A DNA stretch of 64,000 bases from Methyloversatilis thermotolerans (GCF_000372885.1 NZ_KB889967.1:2555430-2619429); one strand, 5' to 3'; numbered from the stretch's first letter, positions 26,066-34,399 are shown. Notes: generated by a model from the sequence alone, not told the origin. Made by a program: numbers and translations.

Positions 26066-27187
26066 ATGAACTTCCGACTCTGGTCGCTGATACACACGTG
26101 GAGCAGCCTTGTCTGCACGCTGTTCCTGCTGCTGCTTTGCCTGACCGGCCTGCCGCTCATTTTCCATGCGGAAATCGATCACCTGGCTGGCGAAGCCGAA
26201 GCGCCCGCCATGCCGGTCGGCACGCCGGAACTGTCGATGGACCGGCTGGTGGATGCCGCCCGGGCGCATCGCCCGCAGCAGGTAGTCCGCTACATGCTCT
26301 GGGACGCGGAGGAGCACCCGCACATGACGCTGGTCAATATGGCCGACGCCATGGATGCGCCGCCCGACGAGTACTGGCTGGTCGCTCTGGACAGCCGAAC
26401 CGGCGCGGTACTCGACGAACCGAACGACCGCGGCTTCATGCATCTCATGCTCAAGCTGCATACCGACCTGTTCATCGGCCTGCCCGGTCTGCTTTTCATG
26501 GGCTTCATGGGACTGCTGTTCGCGCTCGCCATCGTATCGGGCATTGTGCTCTATCAGCCCTTCATGCGCCGTCTCGCCTTCGGCACCGTCAGGCGACAGC
26601 GCCGGCGCCTGCAATGGCTGGACCTGCACAATCTGGTCGGCATCGTCACCGTGACGTGGGCGCTGACTGTCGGCCTCACCGGCAGCCTCAACACCCTGCT
26701 GATGCCGCTGCTGGGCATCTGGCAGGGCGACCAGATGGCGGACATGGTTGCGCCCTATCGAAACGCCCCGCCGCTGGATGCGCCGGGGTCGCTGCAGGTC
26801 GCACTCGACACCGCGCGACGGACCGTTCCGGACATGGCGGTGCGCTTCGTCGCCTTCCCCGGCACCCTGATGTCGAGCCCTCATCACTACACGGTATTCA
26901 TGCATGGCGACACACCACTGACCTCGCGCCTTCTGCGCCCGGTCCTGGTGGATGCGCGGACCGGTGCACTCACCGACACGCGGGAGATGCCGTGGTACAT
27001 GCAGGCGCTGCTCATTTCGCAACCGCTGCATTTCGGCGATTACGGCGGACTCGCAATGAAGATCGTGTGGGCACTGCTGGATATGCTCACTCTCTTCGTG
27101 CTCGTGAGCGGCCTCTACCTTTGGTGGAAGAAGCGCGGCAAGCGCCGCGACGATCTGCTGGTCGAAGCCGCGGAGGTTCGGGAATGA
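26066..27187 (+). CDS. PepSY-associated membrane protein (siderophore reductase-like)
   Basis: A 373-residue inner-membrane protein with an N-terminal helix (IHTWSSLVCTLFLLLLCLTG), a periplasmic PepSY segment, central helices (~145-165 and ~195-215) and a C-terminal helix near 335-355. Histidines near helix ends (IHTW, LHTDLF, LHNLVG, PLHFGDYG) resemble the haem-binding pattern of PiuB/FsrB-like proteins that release iron from ferrisiderophores. Its place behind the receptor supports a role in iron acquisition. Confidence 0.82.
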   Translation: MNFRLWSLIHTWSSLVCTLFLLLLCLTGLPLIFHAEIDHLAGEAEAPAMPVGTPELSMDRLVDAARAHRPQQVVRYMLWDAEEHPHMTLVNMADAMDAPPDEYWLVALDSRTGAVLDEPNDRGFMHLMLKLHTDLFIGLPGLLFMGFMGLLFALAIVSGIVLYQPFMRRLAFGTVRRQRRRLQWLDLHNLVGIVTVTWALTVGLTGSLNTLLMPLLGIWQGDQMADMVAPYRNAPPLDAPGSLQVALDTARRTVPDMAVRFVAFPGTLMSSPHHYTVFMHGDTPLTSRLLRPVLVDARTGALTDTREMPWYMQALLISQPLHFGDYGGLAMKIVWALLDMLTLFVLVSGLYLWWKKRGKRRDDLLVEAAEVRE

Positions 27188-27339
27188 AGATGTGGTTGTG
27201 GCCGACGGCGATCGCCGCGATGAGCGGCCTGGCGCTGCTCACGGGGCTGGTGGGCGACAAGCTGTGGGACATTGCCGCGACGCTGCTGCTGAGCGTGCCG
27301 GTAATCGTTGCGGTTCGCTTCGGTGTCGGGCGGCGTTGA
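27184..27339 (+). CDS. 51-residue membrane protein coupled to the PepSY gene
   Basis: Starts at the ATGA overlap with the PepSY gene. The protein has two hydrophobic stretches (WPTAIAAMSGLALLTGLV and AATLLLSVPVIVAVRFGV) and a basic end (GRR). Small helical proteins of this kind often close TonB-receptor/PepSY operons, with unknown function. The translational coupling and good helix pattern argue that it is real. Confidence 0.65.
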   Translation: MKMWLWPTAIAAMSGLALLTGLVGDKLWDIAATLLLSVPVIVAVRFGVGRR

Positions 27340-27400
27340 AACAGTCCCCGTCGACGTGAGTGCGCCGACGGGTCGGGCGGAATGAGACTGAACGCGCTGC

Positions 27401-27425
27401 GCGACCGGGGCGCGGCCCCGGTCGC
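27401..27425. terminator. Hairpin between convergent units
   Basis: Perfect 11-bp stem GCGACCGGGGC / GCCCCGGTCGC with a 3-base loop, between the iron island and the converging reductase gene. No T tract on either side, so termination strength is doubtful. Confidence 0.4.
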
Positions 27426-27430
27426 CCGAC

Positions 27431-28435
27431 TCAACTGGCGATGGACAGACGTCCCTTCTTGTCCGCCAGCGAGCGGCCAAGCAGGGACACCAGCGCATAG
27501 ACGGCGTCGATATTGGGCGTCGGGATGCCGGTGATGCGGCCCAGCTCGCGCACCGAACCGACCAGCGCTTCCAGTTCCAGAGGACGGCCGGCTTCGACGT
27601 CCTGAAGCATGGAGGTCTTGTGCGCGCCGACCGCCTCCGCGCCGGCGATGCGCTTTTCCAGCGGGATCTTGAATTCGACGCCCAGTTTCTCGCCGACGGT
27701 CTGCGCCTCACGCATCATGTTGGCGGCCAGTTCGCGCGTGAGCGGGAAGCGGCAGATGTCTTCCAGCGTGGCGTGAGTCAGCGCCGAGATCGGATTGAAG
27801 CTGAGGTTGCCCCACAGCTTGACCCACATTTCGGAGCGGATGTCCTTGGACACCGGCGACTTGAAGCCGGCTGCGATCATGGCCTGCGACAGCGCCTCGA
27901 TGCGCTCCGAACGCGAACCGTCCAGTTCGCCGAGCGTGAAGCGGTTGCCTTCGATCAGCTTGATCACGCCGGGTTCGACCAGCTCGGACGCCGGATAGAC
28001 CACGCTGCCGATCACGCGCTCGACTTCGATATTGGCCGCGACGATGCCGTCCGGGTCGACCGAGGTGACCGGCGTGCCTTCGTACTCGCCACCCAGCTTG
28101 TGGAAATACCACCAGGGGATGCCGTTCTGCATGGTCACCACCAGGGTGTCCGGACCGAACAGCGCACGCATGTCCGCCGCCACATCCTTCACCTGGTGAG
28201 CCTTCAGCGTGAGCAGCACGACATCCTGCACACCGGCGTCGGCCATCTTCTGCACACCGCGGATATTCGGTGCGTCCTCGACGCTGCCATCCTCCAGGAC
28301 GAGCGACATGCCCTTGGCCTGGATGGCCGCGAGATTGGGGCCGCGCGCGATGCAGGTCACGTCATTGCCGGCACGCGAAAGCCTGACTGCGAGATAGCCA
28401 CCGATGGCGCCCGCACCCACCACTGCAATCTTCAT
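27431..28435 (-). CDS. PanE-like 2-dehydropantoate reductase, possible oxalyl-CoA reductase
   Basis: A 334-residue NADPH enzyme of the ketopantoate reductase family. Rossmann motif VVGAGAIGGYLAVRLSRAG at the N-terminus, MQNGIPWWYFH, and the catalytic region MWVKLWGNLSFNPISALT. It is the last gene of a ligase-tctCBA operon with no pantothenate gene nearby. In Methylobacterium extorquens the homologue PanE2 reduces oxalyl-CoA to glyoxylate, and the oxalyl-CoA-synthetase-like ligase in this operon makes that role plausible. Ordinary ketopantoate reduction remains the alternative. Confidence 0.85.
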   Translation of the reverse strand: MKIAVVGAGAIGGYLAVRLSRAGNDVTCIARGPNLAAIQAKGMSLVLEDGSVEDAPNIRGVQKMADAGVQDVVLLTLKAHQVKDVAADMRALFGPDTLVVTMQNGIPWWYFHKLGGEYEGTPVTSVDPDGIVAANIEVERVIGSVVYPASELVEPGVIKLIEGNRFTLGELDGSRSERIEALSQAMIAAGFKSPVSKDIRSEMWVKLWGNLSFNPISALTHATLEDICRFPLTRELAANMMREAQTVGEKLGVEFKIPLEKRIAGAEAVGAHKTSMLQDVEAGRPLELEALVGSVRELGRITGIPTPNIDAVYALVSLLGRSLADKKGRLSIAS

Positions 28436-28458
28436 TTCTTCAACTCCCTTGCAAATGC

Positions 28459-28488
28459 GGCGGAGCGACACACCGGTGCCGCTCCGCC
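28459..28488 (-). promoter_or_regulatory. Intercistronic hairpin between tctA and the reductase gene
   Basis: GGCGGAGCG (28459-28467) pairs with CGCTCCGCC (28480-28488) across a 12-base loop. No T tract, so it is more likely an RNA-stability or processing element than a terminator. Confidence 0.4.
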
Positions 28489-28536
28489 GTCAGATCCCGG
28501 GCAGCCGTCGTGTGGCCGCCGGGTTCGATCCTGGTA

Positions 28537-30036
28537 TCAGTTGCCGTGCTTGCGCAGGTAATGCTTGAGCGCGGGCACGATGGGCCACAGCAGCATCAGG
28601 AAGGACAGCGCCATCAGTCCGGCCACCAGAGGATTGGCCCAGAAGATGGACAGGCTGCCTTGCGACAGCAGCATGGACTGGCGGAAGCTCGATTCGGCCA
28701 TGTCGCCCAGCACCAGCGCGAGCACCAACGGTGCGAGCGGATAGCGCAGCTTCTTGAACAGGTAACCGAATACGCCGAACACCAGCATCATGATCACGTC
28801 GAACAGCGAGTTGTGCACCGTGTAGGCGCCGATGGCGCAGATCACGATGATGACCGGACCGATGACCGAGAACGGAATACGCAGGATGGCCGCCCACCAG
28901 GGTACGGTCGTCAGCACGACGAACAGGCCGACCAGATTGCCGAGATACATCGAGGCGATCAGACCCCACACGAAGTCCGGCTTCTCCTGGAACAGCAGCG
29001 GACCGGGTTGCAGACCCCAGATCAGCAGGCCGCCCAGCAGCACTGCCGCGGTCGGCGAGCCAGGAATGCCCAGCGTCAGCATGGGCAGCAGCGCGGACGT
29101 GCCGGCTGCGTGTGCGGCGGTTTCCGGTGCCACCACGCCTTCCACGTTGCCCTTGCCGAAGGAATCCTTGTCCTTGGCGCCGCGCCGGGCCAGACCATAG
29201 GCCATGAAGGATGCCGGGGTGGCCCCGCCCGGTGTAACGCCCATCCAGCAACCCACCAGCACCGAGCGGATGGAGGTCTTCCAGTAGCGCAGCAGTTCCT
29301 TCCAGGTCTGCAGCACGACGTTGAGCTGGATCTTGGCGCTCTTGCCCTTGAATGCCAGACCTTCTTCCATCGTGAGCAGGATTTCGCCGATGCCGAACAG
29401 ACCGATCACCGCAATCAGGAAGTCGAAGCCCTTGAGCAGTTCGGGCTGACCGAAGGTCATGCGCAGCGTGCCGGTCACGGTATCCATGCCGACCGCCGCC
29501 AGCGCAAAACCGAGCGCCATGACGGCGAGGGTCTTGGCGGGTGGCTCCTTGCTCATGCCGACGAAGGAGCAGAACGTGAGCATCTGTACCGCGAACATTT
29601 CCGGCGCACCGAACTTGAGCGCGAACTTCGCGACCAGCGGCGCAAGGAAGGTGATCAGCAGCACCGCGAAGAAAGCACCGACGAAGGACGACGTGAACGC
29701 CGCCGTCAGCGCGGCCCCGGCGCGTCCCTGCTGGGCGAGCGGAAAGCCGTCGAAGGTGGTGGCCACCGACCAGGGTTCACCCGGAATGTTGAACAGGATG
29801 GACGTGATGGCCCCGCCGAACAGTGCGCCCCAGTAGATGCAGGACAGCATGATGATGGCCGAGGTCTGGTCCATCGAAAAGGTCAGCGGCAGCAGGATGG
29901 CGATGCCGTTGGCGCCGCCCAGACCGGGCAACACGCCGATCAGGATGCCCAGCGTGATGCCGAGCACCATGAACCCCAGGTTATGGAAGGTCAGCGCGAC
30001 GCTGAACCCGTGAAGTAGGCTGTTAAGTTCTTCCAT
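28537..30036 (-). CDS. tctA: Tripartite tricarboxylate transporter permease TctA
   Basis: A 499-residue permease with about twelve helices. GLGGANGIAILLPLTFSMDQ and MGVTPGGATPASFMAYGLAR are the duplicated family motifs. With TctB and the binding protein TctC it forms a secondary, ion-driven importer of carboxylates. It is fourth in the operon, 30 bp after tctB. The neighbouring ligase and reductase suggest that the cargo is a small dicarboxylate. Confidence 0.95.
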   Translation of the reverse strand: MEELNSLLHGFSVALTFHNLGFMVLGITLGILIGVLPGLGGANGIAILLPLTFSMDQTSAIIMLSCIYWGALFGGAITSILFNIPGEPWSVATTFDGFPLAQQGRAGAALTAAFTSSFVGAFFAVLLITFLAPLVAKFALKFGAPEMFAVQMLTFCSFVGMSKEPPAKTLAVMALGFALAAVGMDTVTGTLRMTFGQPELLKGFDFLIAVIGLFGIGEILLTMEEGLAFKGKSAKIQLNVVLQTWKELLRYWKTSIRSVLVGCWMGVTPGGATPASFMAYGLARRGAKDKDSFGKGNVEGVVAPETAAHAAGTSALLPMLTLGIPGSPTAAVLLGGLLIWGLQPGPLLFQEKPDFVWGLIASMYLGNLVGLFVVLTTVPWWAAILRIPFSVIGPVIIVICAIGAYTVHNSLFDVIMMLVFGVFGYLFKKLRYPLAPLVLALVLGDMAESSFRQSMLLSQGSLSIFWANPLVAGLMALSFLMLLWPIVPALKHYLRKHGN

Positions 30037-30066
30037 CTCGATCTCGGATATTGGAATCTGTTTGGA

Positions 30067-30576
30067 TCAGAGACCGAGCATCTGCTCGATCGGGCCCTTG
30101 GGCAGCGGCACGAGGAACCAGCGCTCGAACAGCATGAATGCCGCAAGAGGAACGCCGATCGACGTCAGTGCAGTGGCGATGACGCCGAACTTGCCATGTA
30201 CCTTCATGAAGTAGGCGATCAGGATGAAGGAGGACAGGTAGAGACCGAGGAACACCACGGCGACGATATAGATGGTCAGCGGCACGAGCATCTGCATGAC
30301 CGACCTGAGCTCCTCCCAGGACGCGAACTGCGGATGCGGCTTGCCGAACTTCAGCGCCGCATTCAGCAGCACCCACCCGCTCGACAGCAGCAGGATGCAT
30401 CCGATGTAGAACGGGAAGTAGCCCGCCTGCGGACCTTCACCCTCTTCCCAGCCAATGCCGACGCGTATGCTGTCGGTGATTGCGATGATGCCCATGATCA
30501 CCAGGAAGAGCGCGACCAGTATCTCCGGCCAGCGGTTGGACATGCCAGGTGCAGCGGCGTCCTCGGAACGCTCCAT
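30067..30576 (-). CDS. tctB: Tripartite tricarboxylate transporter small permease TctB
   Basis: A 169-residue protein with four hydrophobic helices (ILVALFLVIMGIIAITDSIR, YFPFYIGCILLLSSGWVLL and two more), matching TctB. Two adjacent ATG codons exist; the second (30576) has GGAG at better spacing. It is separated from tctC by a strong hairpin, which may reduce permease expression relative to the binding protein. Confidence 0.9.
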   Translation of the reverse strand: MERSEDAAAPGMSNRWPEILVALFLVIMGIIAITDSIRVGIGWEEGEGPQAGYFPFYIGCILLLSSGWVLLNAALKFGKPHPQFASWEELRSVMQMLVPLTIYIVAVVFLGLYLSSFILIAYFMKVHGKFGVIATALTSIGVPLAAFMLFERWFLVPLPKGPIEQMLGL

Positions 30577-30635
30577 CATGAATCTCCAGAAACAGAAAAC
30601 GGGAAGTGAACACCTTTGCCGCACAACGAAACGAA

Positions 30636-30660
30636 TACGGGCGGGATAACCCCGCCCGTA
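30636..30660 (-). promoter_or_regulatory. Intercistronic hairpin between tctC and tctB
   Basis: TACGGGCGGG / CCCGCCCGTA form a perfect 10-bp stem with a 5-base loop. On the transcribed strand it is followed by TTCGTTTCGTTG, not a clean T tract. It may act as a partial terminator or a 3' stabiliser that raises TctC over TctB/TctA. Confidence 0.6.
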
Positions 30661-30682
30661 CCCATCGTTGCCAGCGGCGTGA

Positions 30683-31687
30683 TTACTTGGCCAGGAAACC
30701 GGCTTCCTTCATCAGGCCGTAGTGCATGGCTTCGGTCTTGCCGAGCCAGTCTGCGAATTCCTTGCCACTCATGAAGGTCTGCTTGAACGCACCCTTCTGC
30801 ATGAATTCGGCCCATTCCGGCGTTTCGCGGACCTTCTTGAACAGGTTCACGTAGTAGTCGACCTGCTCCTGGGTCACACCCGGCGCCAGGAAAATGCCGC
30901 GCAGCATCAGGTATTCGATCGGTACGCCCGCGCTCTTGCAGGTCGGGATGTCAGCCCAGGACTGGCTGTCGGTCACCTTGGCGGTGTACGGCAGCTTGTC
31001 GTTGTCCATGATGCACAGCGGACGCAGCTTGCCGCCGCGCCAGTGAGCTTCCGCTTCGATCGGATTGTTCACCGTCGAATTCACATGGCCGCCGACCAGT
31101 TGCACCGCCACGTCGCCACCGCCCTTGAACGGCACATAGGTCATTTTCTTGCCGGTGACCTTGTCGATCATCGCGGTGATGATCTGGTCTTCCTGCTTCG
31201 ACCCGGTTCCCGCCATCTTGAAGGTGTTGGCCGGCTTGGCCTTCACGTCGTCGATGTAGTCCTTGGCGGTCTTGTAAGGCGCCTCGGCATTGACCCACAG
31301 CACGAACTGGTCGAGCGCCAGCATCGCACCCGGCGTCATGTCGCGCCAGTTGAACGGAACGCCGGTCGCGAGCGGCGTCGTGAACAGGTTGGACAGGGTG
31401 ATGATGATCTTGTGCGGATCACCCTTGGCACCCTTGACTTCGAGGAAACCTTCCGCGCCGGCACCGCCGGACTTGTTGACCACAACCAGGGGTTGAGCCA
31501 TCAGCTTGTGCTTGGCGACGACGCCCTGGATGAAGCGGGCCATCTGGTCGGCACCGCCGCCAGTTCCTGCCGGCACCACGAATTCGACCGGCTTGGTCGG
31601 TTCCCAGGCCTGGGCGACACCGGTCAGGCCGATGGAGGCGATGGCGGTCACGAGGGCGCGGCCGGCCCACTTTCCGAGTTTGGTCAT
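30683..31687 (-). CDS. tctC: Periplasmic solute-binding protein TctC (Bug family)
   Basis: A 334-residue periplasmic receptor. The signal peptide ends near GVAQAW (residue ~26). Bug/TctC features: FVVPAGTGGGADQMARFI near the start, GSKQEDQ, YVPFKGGGDVAVQLVGGHV and a C-terminal region with FLAPGVTQEQV. Start at 31687 has GGAG upstream. The protein would capture the carboxylate for TctAB and is the second gene, directly after the ligase. Confidence 0.93.
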   Translation of the reverse strand: MTKLGKWAGRALVTAIASIGLTGVAQAWEPTKPVEFVVPAGTGGGADQMARFIQGVVAKHKLMAQPLVVVNKSGGAGAEGFLEVKGAKGDPHKIIITLSNLFTTPLATGVPFNWRDMTPGAMLALDQFVLWVNAEAPYKTAKDYIDDVKAKPANTFKMAGTGSKQEDQIITAMIDKVTGKKMTYVPFKGGGDVAVQLVGGHVNSTVNNPIEAEAHWRGGKLRPLCIMDNDKLPYTAKVTDSQSWADIPTCKSAGVPIEYLMLRGIFLAPGVTQEQVDYYVNLFKKVRETPEWAEFMQKGAFKQTFMSGKEFADWLGKTEAMHYGLMKEAGFLAK

Positions 31688-31739
31688 GTGCTTGGTCTCC
31701 TGGTTTTGTGAAAGACGTTGCTGCGCGGAAGGCGGAACC

Positions 31740-33266
31740 TCAGCCGCCCAATCCCAGCTTCTGGGCCAGACCGATGCGCTGCAGCTTGCCGGTGGCCCCC
31801 TTCGGGATTTCATCCATGAACAGGATCTTGCGCGGCACCTTGAAATCGGCAAGGCGCTGCGACGCGAAAGCCTGGATGTCCTTGTCGGTTGCCTGCTGGC
31901 CTTCGCGCAGCACGACGACGGCACCGACTTCCTCACCCAGCTTCGGATGCGGAATGGCGAAGGTGACGACCTGGGCAACCGCCGGATGGTCCATCAGCAC
32001 TTCGTCGACTTCGCGCGGCGAAATCTTCTCGCCGCCGCGATTGATGATTTCCTTCAGGCGGCCGGTCAGCGACAGATAGCCCTCGGCGTCCTTGCTGCCC
32101 TGGTCGCCGGTGCGGAACCAGCCGTTGGTGAAGGCTTCCTTGTTGGCCTTCTCGTTGTTCTCGTAGCCCGGCGTCACGTTCGCGCCGCGGATGACGATCT
32201 CGCCGATCTCACCGGCCGGCAGGATGTTGCCGTCGTCGTCCATGATTTCGACTTCCGGACCTGCGGCCAGACCGACCGAACCCGGCTTGCGGGCGCGCGG
32301 CGGCAGCGGGTTGGACGCCATCTGATGCGACGCTTCGGTCATGCCGTAGGCTTCCACCAGCGGCGCGCCGAAGGTTTCCTCCAGTTCGCGGATGACCTGC
32401 GGCGGAATGGAGGAAGAGGACGAACGCATGAAGCGCAGCGGATTGCGCTGGATGATTTCCTTGTTGCGCGAAGCGCGCGACAGGATGGCCTGATGCATTG
32501 TGGGCACCGCGGTGTACCAGGTCGGATGTGCGTCATCCATCCAGGCGAAGAACTTCAGCGCGTCGAAGCCCGGCGTGCAGAACACCGAAGCGCCCGCCGA
32601 CAGCGGTGCCATGATGCCCGCGATCAGGCCGTGGATGTGGAACAGCGGCATGATGTTCAGACCGCGATCCTTCTCGGTGAACGCCAGCGTATTGCGGATG
32701 TTCTGCGCCGAGGCGGTGACGTTGCGCTGGGTCAGCGGAACGATCTTCGGGCGCGAGGTGGTGCCGGACGTGTGCAGCACCAGAGCGACGTCGTCGGCCT
32801 GGGCGGTTCCGCCGTTGGCGGCCGCGGCGACCGGCGAGGCATCGACCGCTTCGAGCACGAAATCACCGGCAGCTTCCTGCGCCACCAGTTCGAGGATGCG
32901 CACGCCCAGCTTCCTTGCCACCTCGACGGCCGGCGACACGCTGCCACGTTCGACCACCAGCGCCTTGGCATTGAGGTCGGACAGGTAGAACTCGAACTCC
33001 TCCGCACGATAGGCGGGATTCAGCGGCGCGGCGGTCGTCCCGGTACCCACGCTGATGAATGCGCTGGCCATGTCCGGGCCATTGGGCAGCACGATGGCCA
33101 CACGGTCGTTGCGACCCACGCCAAATTCATTCAGGCGTGCAACCGTGCGCGACATCAGGGCACGCAGGTTGCCGAAGCTCAGGTCGGTGCGCGAGGGCGC
33201 GGACAGCGCCACCGCCGAATCGGCACCAGTGGAAAACAGCTCGGCAAACGTAGTAATACCGGACAT
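31740..33266 (-). CDS. Acyl-CoA ligase of the AAE3 / oxalate-CoA ligase type
   Basis: A 508-residue adenylate-forming enzyme. AMP-binding motif HTSGTTSRPKIVPLTQ, LVEAYGMTEASHQMASNPLP, GWFRTGDQG, hinge GRLKEIINRGGEKISP and the C-terminal lysine in PKGATGKLQR are all present. The YGMTEASH-MASNPLPP-KPGSVG stretch is close to plant and yeast AAE3/Pcs60 oxalyl-CoA synthetases, as I recall them. It would convert imported oxalate to oxalyl-CoA with ATP. Other short-chain acids cannot be excluded. First gene of the five-gene operon. Confidence 0.85.
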   Translation of the reverse strand: MSGITTFAELFSTGADSAVALSAPSRTDLSFGNLRALMSRTVARLNEFGVGRNDRVAIVLPNGPDMASAFISVGTGTTAAPLNPAYRAEEFEFYLSDLNAKALVVERGSVSPAVEVARKLGVRILELVAQEAAGDFVLEAVDASPVAAAANGGTAQADDVALVLHTSGTTSRPKIVPLTQRNVTASAQNIRNTLAFTEKDRGLNIMPLFHIHGLIAGIMAPLSAGASVFCTPGFDALKFFAWMDDAHPTWYTAVPTMHQAILSRASRNKEIIQRNPLRFMRSSSSSIPPQVIRELEETFGAPLVEAYGMTEASHQMASNPLPPRARKPGSVGLAAGPEVEIMDDDGNILPAGEIGEIVIRGANVTPGYENNEKANKEAFTNGWFRTGDQGSKDAEGYLSLTGRLKEIINRGGEKISPREVDEVLMDHPAVAQVVTFAIPHPKLGEEVGAVVVLREGQQATDKDIQAFASQRLADFKVPRKILFMDEIPKGATGKLQRIGLAQKLGLGG

Positions 33267-33445
33267 ACGGACTCCGAAAACTCAAAAAGACTGTTGGAAG
33301 GATGGGTGCATCCGTTCCTCGTGATCACCTTTGCGTCGTATGGACGCAGCCGGCCGAAAGACCCGGAAGTCTTTCGCAGAATCAAATAGGGTTCAAGACG
33401 CGCCGCGCCAAAGCAAGCCTCACCGCACATGCAGCGGCAAAGACG

Positions 33446-33482
33446 CACTCTGGTGGAGCAGAGTGTAACCGATGTGTTACAC
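33446..33482. promoter_or_regulatory. Overlapping palindromes upstream of the ligase operon
   Basis: GTGTAAC-CGATGT-GTTACAC (33463-33482) is a perfect 7+7 palindrome and overlaps CACTCTG-GTGGAG-CAGAGTG (33446-33465). They lie about 200 bp before the ligase start, in the 329-bp gap (33267-33595) that holds no gene. They look like operator sites for an unlinked regulator; no regulator gene adjoins. Confidence 0.5.
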
Positions 33483-33572
33483 AACAACGCGCGGCGGGTT
33501 GGGCCACGTCGAGGAGATGAGGCCGCTTCTGGCGGCCGATCCGCGCCCGGGGTAGTGGGCGGCAGATTTGCA

Positions 33573-33595
33573 ACAAAAAACCCACCTTGGTGGGG
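33573..33595 (-). terminator. Rho-independent terminator of 6S RNA
   Basis: On the minus strand CCCCACC / GGTGGG hairpin followed by TTTTTTG, immediately 3' of the 6S RNA closing stem. Confidence 0.85.
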
Positions 33596-33776
33596 ACCCC
33601 CGCGCATGTCGCTAGGCCGGCATCCTGAACCGAGGGTTCAGAGCGGCTGCGTCCCTGCCACATCAGGCTCGCCCGCAAGGGGTGAGCACAACAGCGGCGT
33701 CAATGGTTCGCGACCTCATGCCAATGAGACATTGGTTCAAGGAATCTATGACCTTGGCGAACACCGCAGGGGATTG
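33596..33776 (-). ncRNA. ssrS: 6S RNA
   Basis: About 181 nt directly downstream of zapA. The 5' CCCCTGCGGTGTTCGCCAAG pairs with the 3' GACATGCGCGGGGG to make the closing stem. The 5' side includes TCCTTGAACC and the 3' arm contains the conserved hairpin CTGAACCCTCGGTTCAGG and the GGCCTAGCGACATGC block. 6S RNA mimics an open promoter and sequesters sigma-70 RNA polymerase in stationary phase. In gamma-proteobacteria fau follows; here fau is 22 kb away. Confidence 0.87.
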
Positions 33777-33806
33777 ATGCGACGCTTGCGCATCGCTGCA
33801 GTCACT

Positions 33807-34112
33807 TCAGAAAAGCTTTTCCTGTGCGGAAAGGGCTTCGTCTATCCGTGATTGCATGGTGCTGATTTTACGCCGCAGGGGGATCAAATCAACACCGCCT
33901 GTCGCCTGGATCTGAAAAATTTCATGAGCCAGGTTCAGTGCGCACATCACGGCGAGACGTTCGCCCGATGCGCGGGTGGTTTCAGCGAGTTCGCGCATGC
34001 GTTGCTCAACCAGTTCCACGGAGGCGCCCAGCGCTTCGCGCTCGCCTTCCCTGCACTGGACGCGATAGTCGCGACCCAGCAGGGTGATCTCGACCTGATC
34101 GTTCTTGCTCAT
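33807..34112 (-). CDS. zapA: Cell division protein ZapA
   Basis: A 101-residue FtsZ-ring stabiliser. N-terminal VEITLLGRDYRVQC is the ZapA fold. A C-terminal coiled coil follows (AVMCALNLAHEIFQIQ and beyond). Adjacent ATG codons at 34115 and 34112; the latter is better spaced from GGAAG. The upstream ZapB-like gene ends inside this start region, so the two are translationally coupled. 6S RNA follows in 30 bp. Confidence 0.92.
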   Translation of the reverse strand: MSKNDQVEITLLGRDYRVQCREGEREALGASVELVEQRMRELAETTRASGERLAVMCALNLAHEIFQIQATGGVDLIPLRRKISTMQSRIDEALSAQEKLF

Positions 34113-34306
34113 CATTCTTCCGGAAGCCTCTCCAGCAGGCCCGACAACCGCGTGCGCGCCGCCTCGACCTTGTCGCCAAGAACCCGGTTCTCGCCCTCAA
34201 GCACCGCCACACGATTGCGAAGCATGATGTTTTCGTCGTGCAGGGCGCGGAAGCGCCCCAGCAGGACGTCGAGCCGATCGCTCAACTGGTTGATGTCATG
34301 ATCCAT
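34112..34306 (-). CDS. ZapB-like coiled-coil protein (TIGR02449 type)
   Basis: A 64-residue protein that is almost entirely a heptad-patterned coiled coil (INQLSDRLDVLLGRFRALHD, then NRVAVLEGENRVLGDKVEAA). Small coiled coils encoded just before zapA are common in proteobacteria and are presumed divisome partners. The start at 34306 follows a TATAGT-like -10 on the minus strand. Its stop overlaps the zapA start. Confidence 0.82.
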   Translation of the reverse strand: MDHDINQLSDRLDVLLGRFRALHDENIMLRNRVAVLEGENRVLGDKVEAARTRLSGLLERLPEE

Positions 34307-34399
34307 CGCGGCACTATAGGTGGCGCGCCTCGCGACGGTCAAGCCACCGGAGCGGCGGGCCGGCGGCCACTACAATGCGCCCGGCAAGGAGGATGCATC

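Noticed and set aside
27431-28435. Plain annotation as the pantothenate-pathway enzyme panE
   Set aside because: The gene is the last in a carboxylate ligase-transporter operon with no pantothenate genes near, so the symbol was withheld.
34343-34399. Cobalamin riboswitch before cobU
   Set aside because: The gap between the divergent ZapB-like gene and cobU is under 100 bp and lacks a B12-box-like block.
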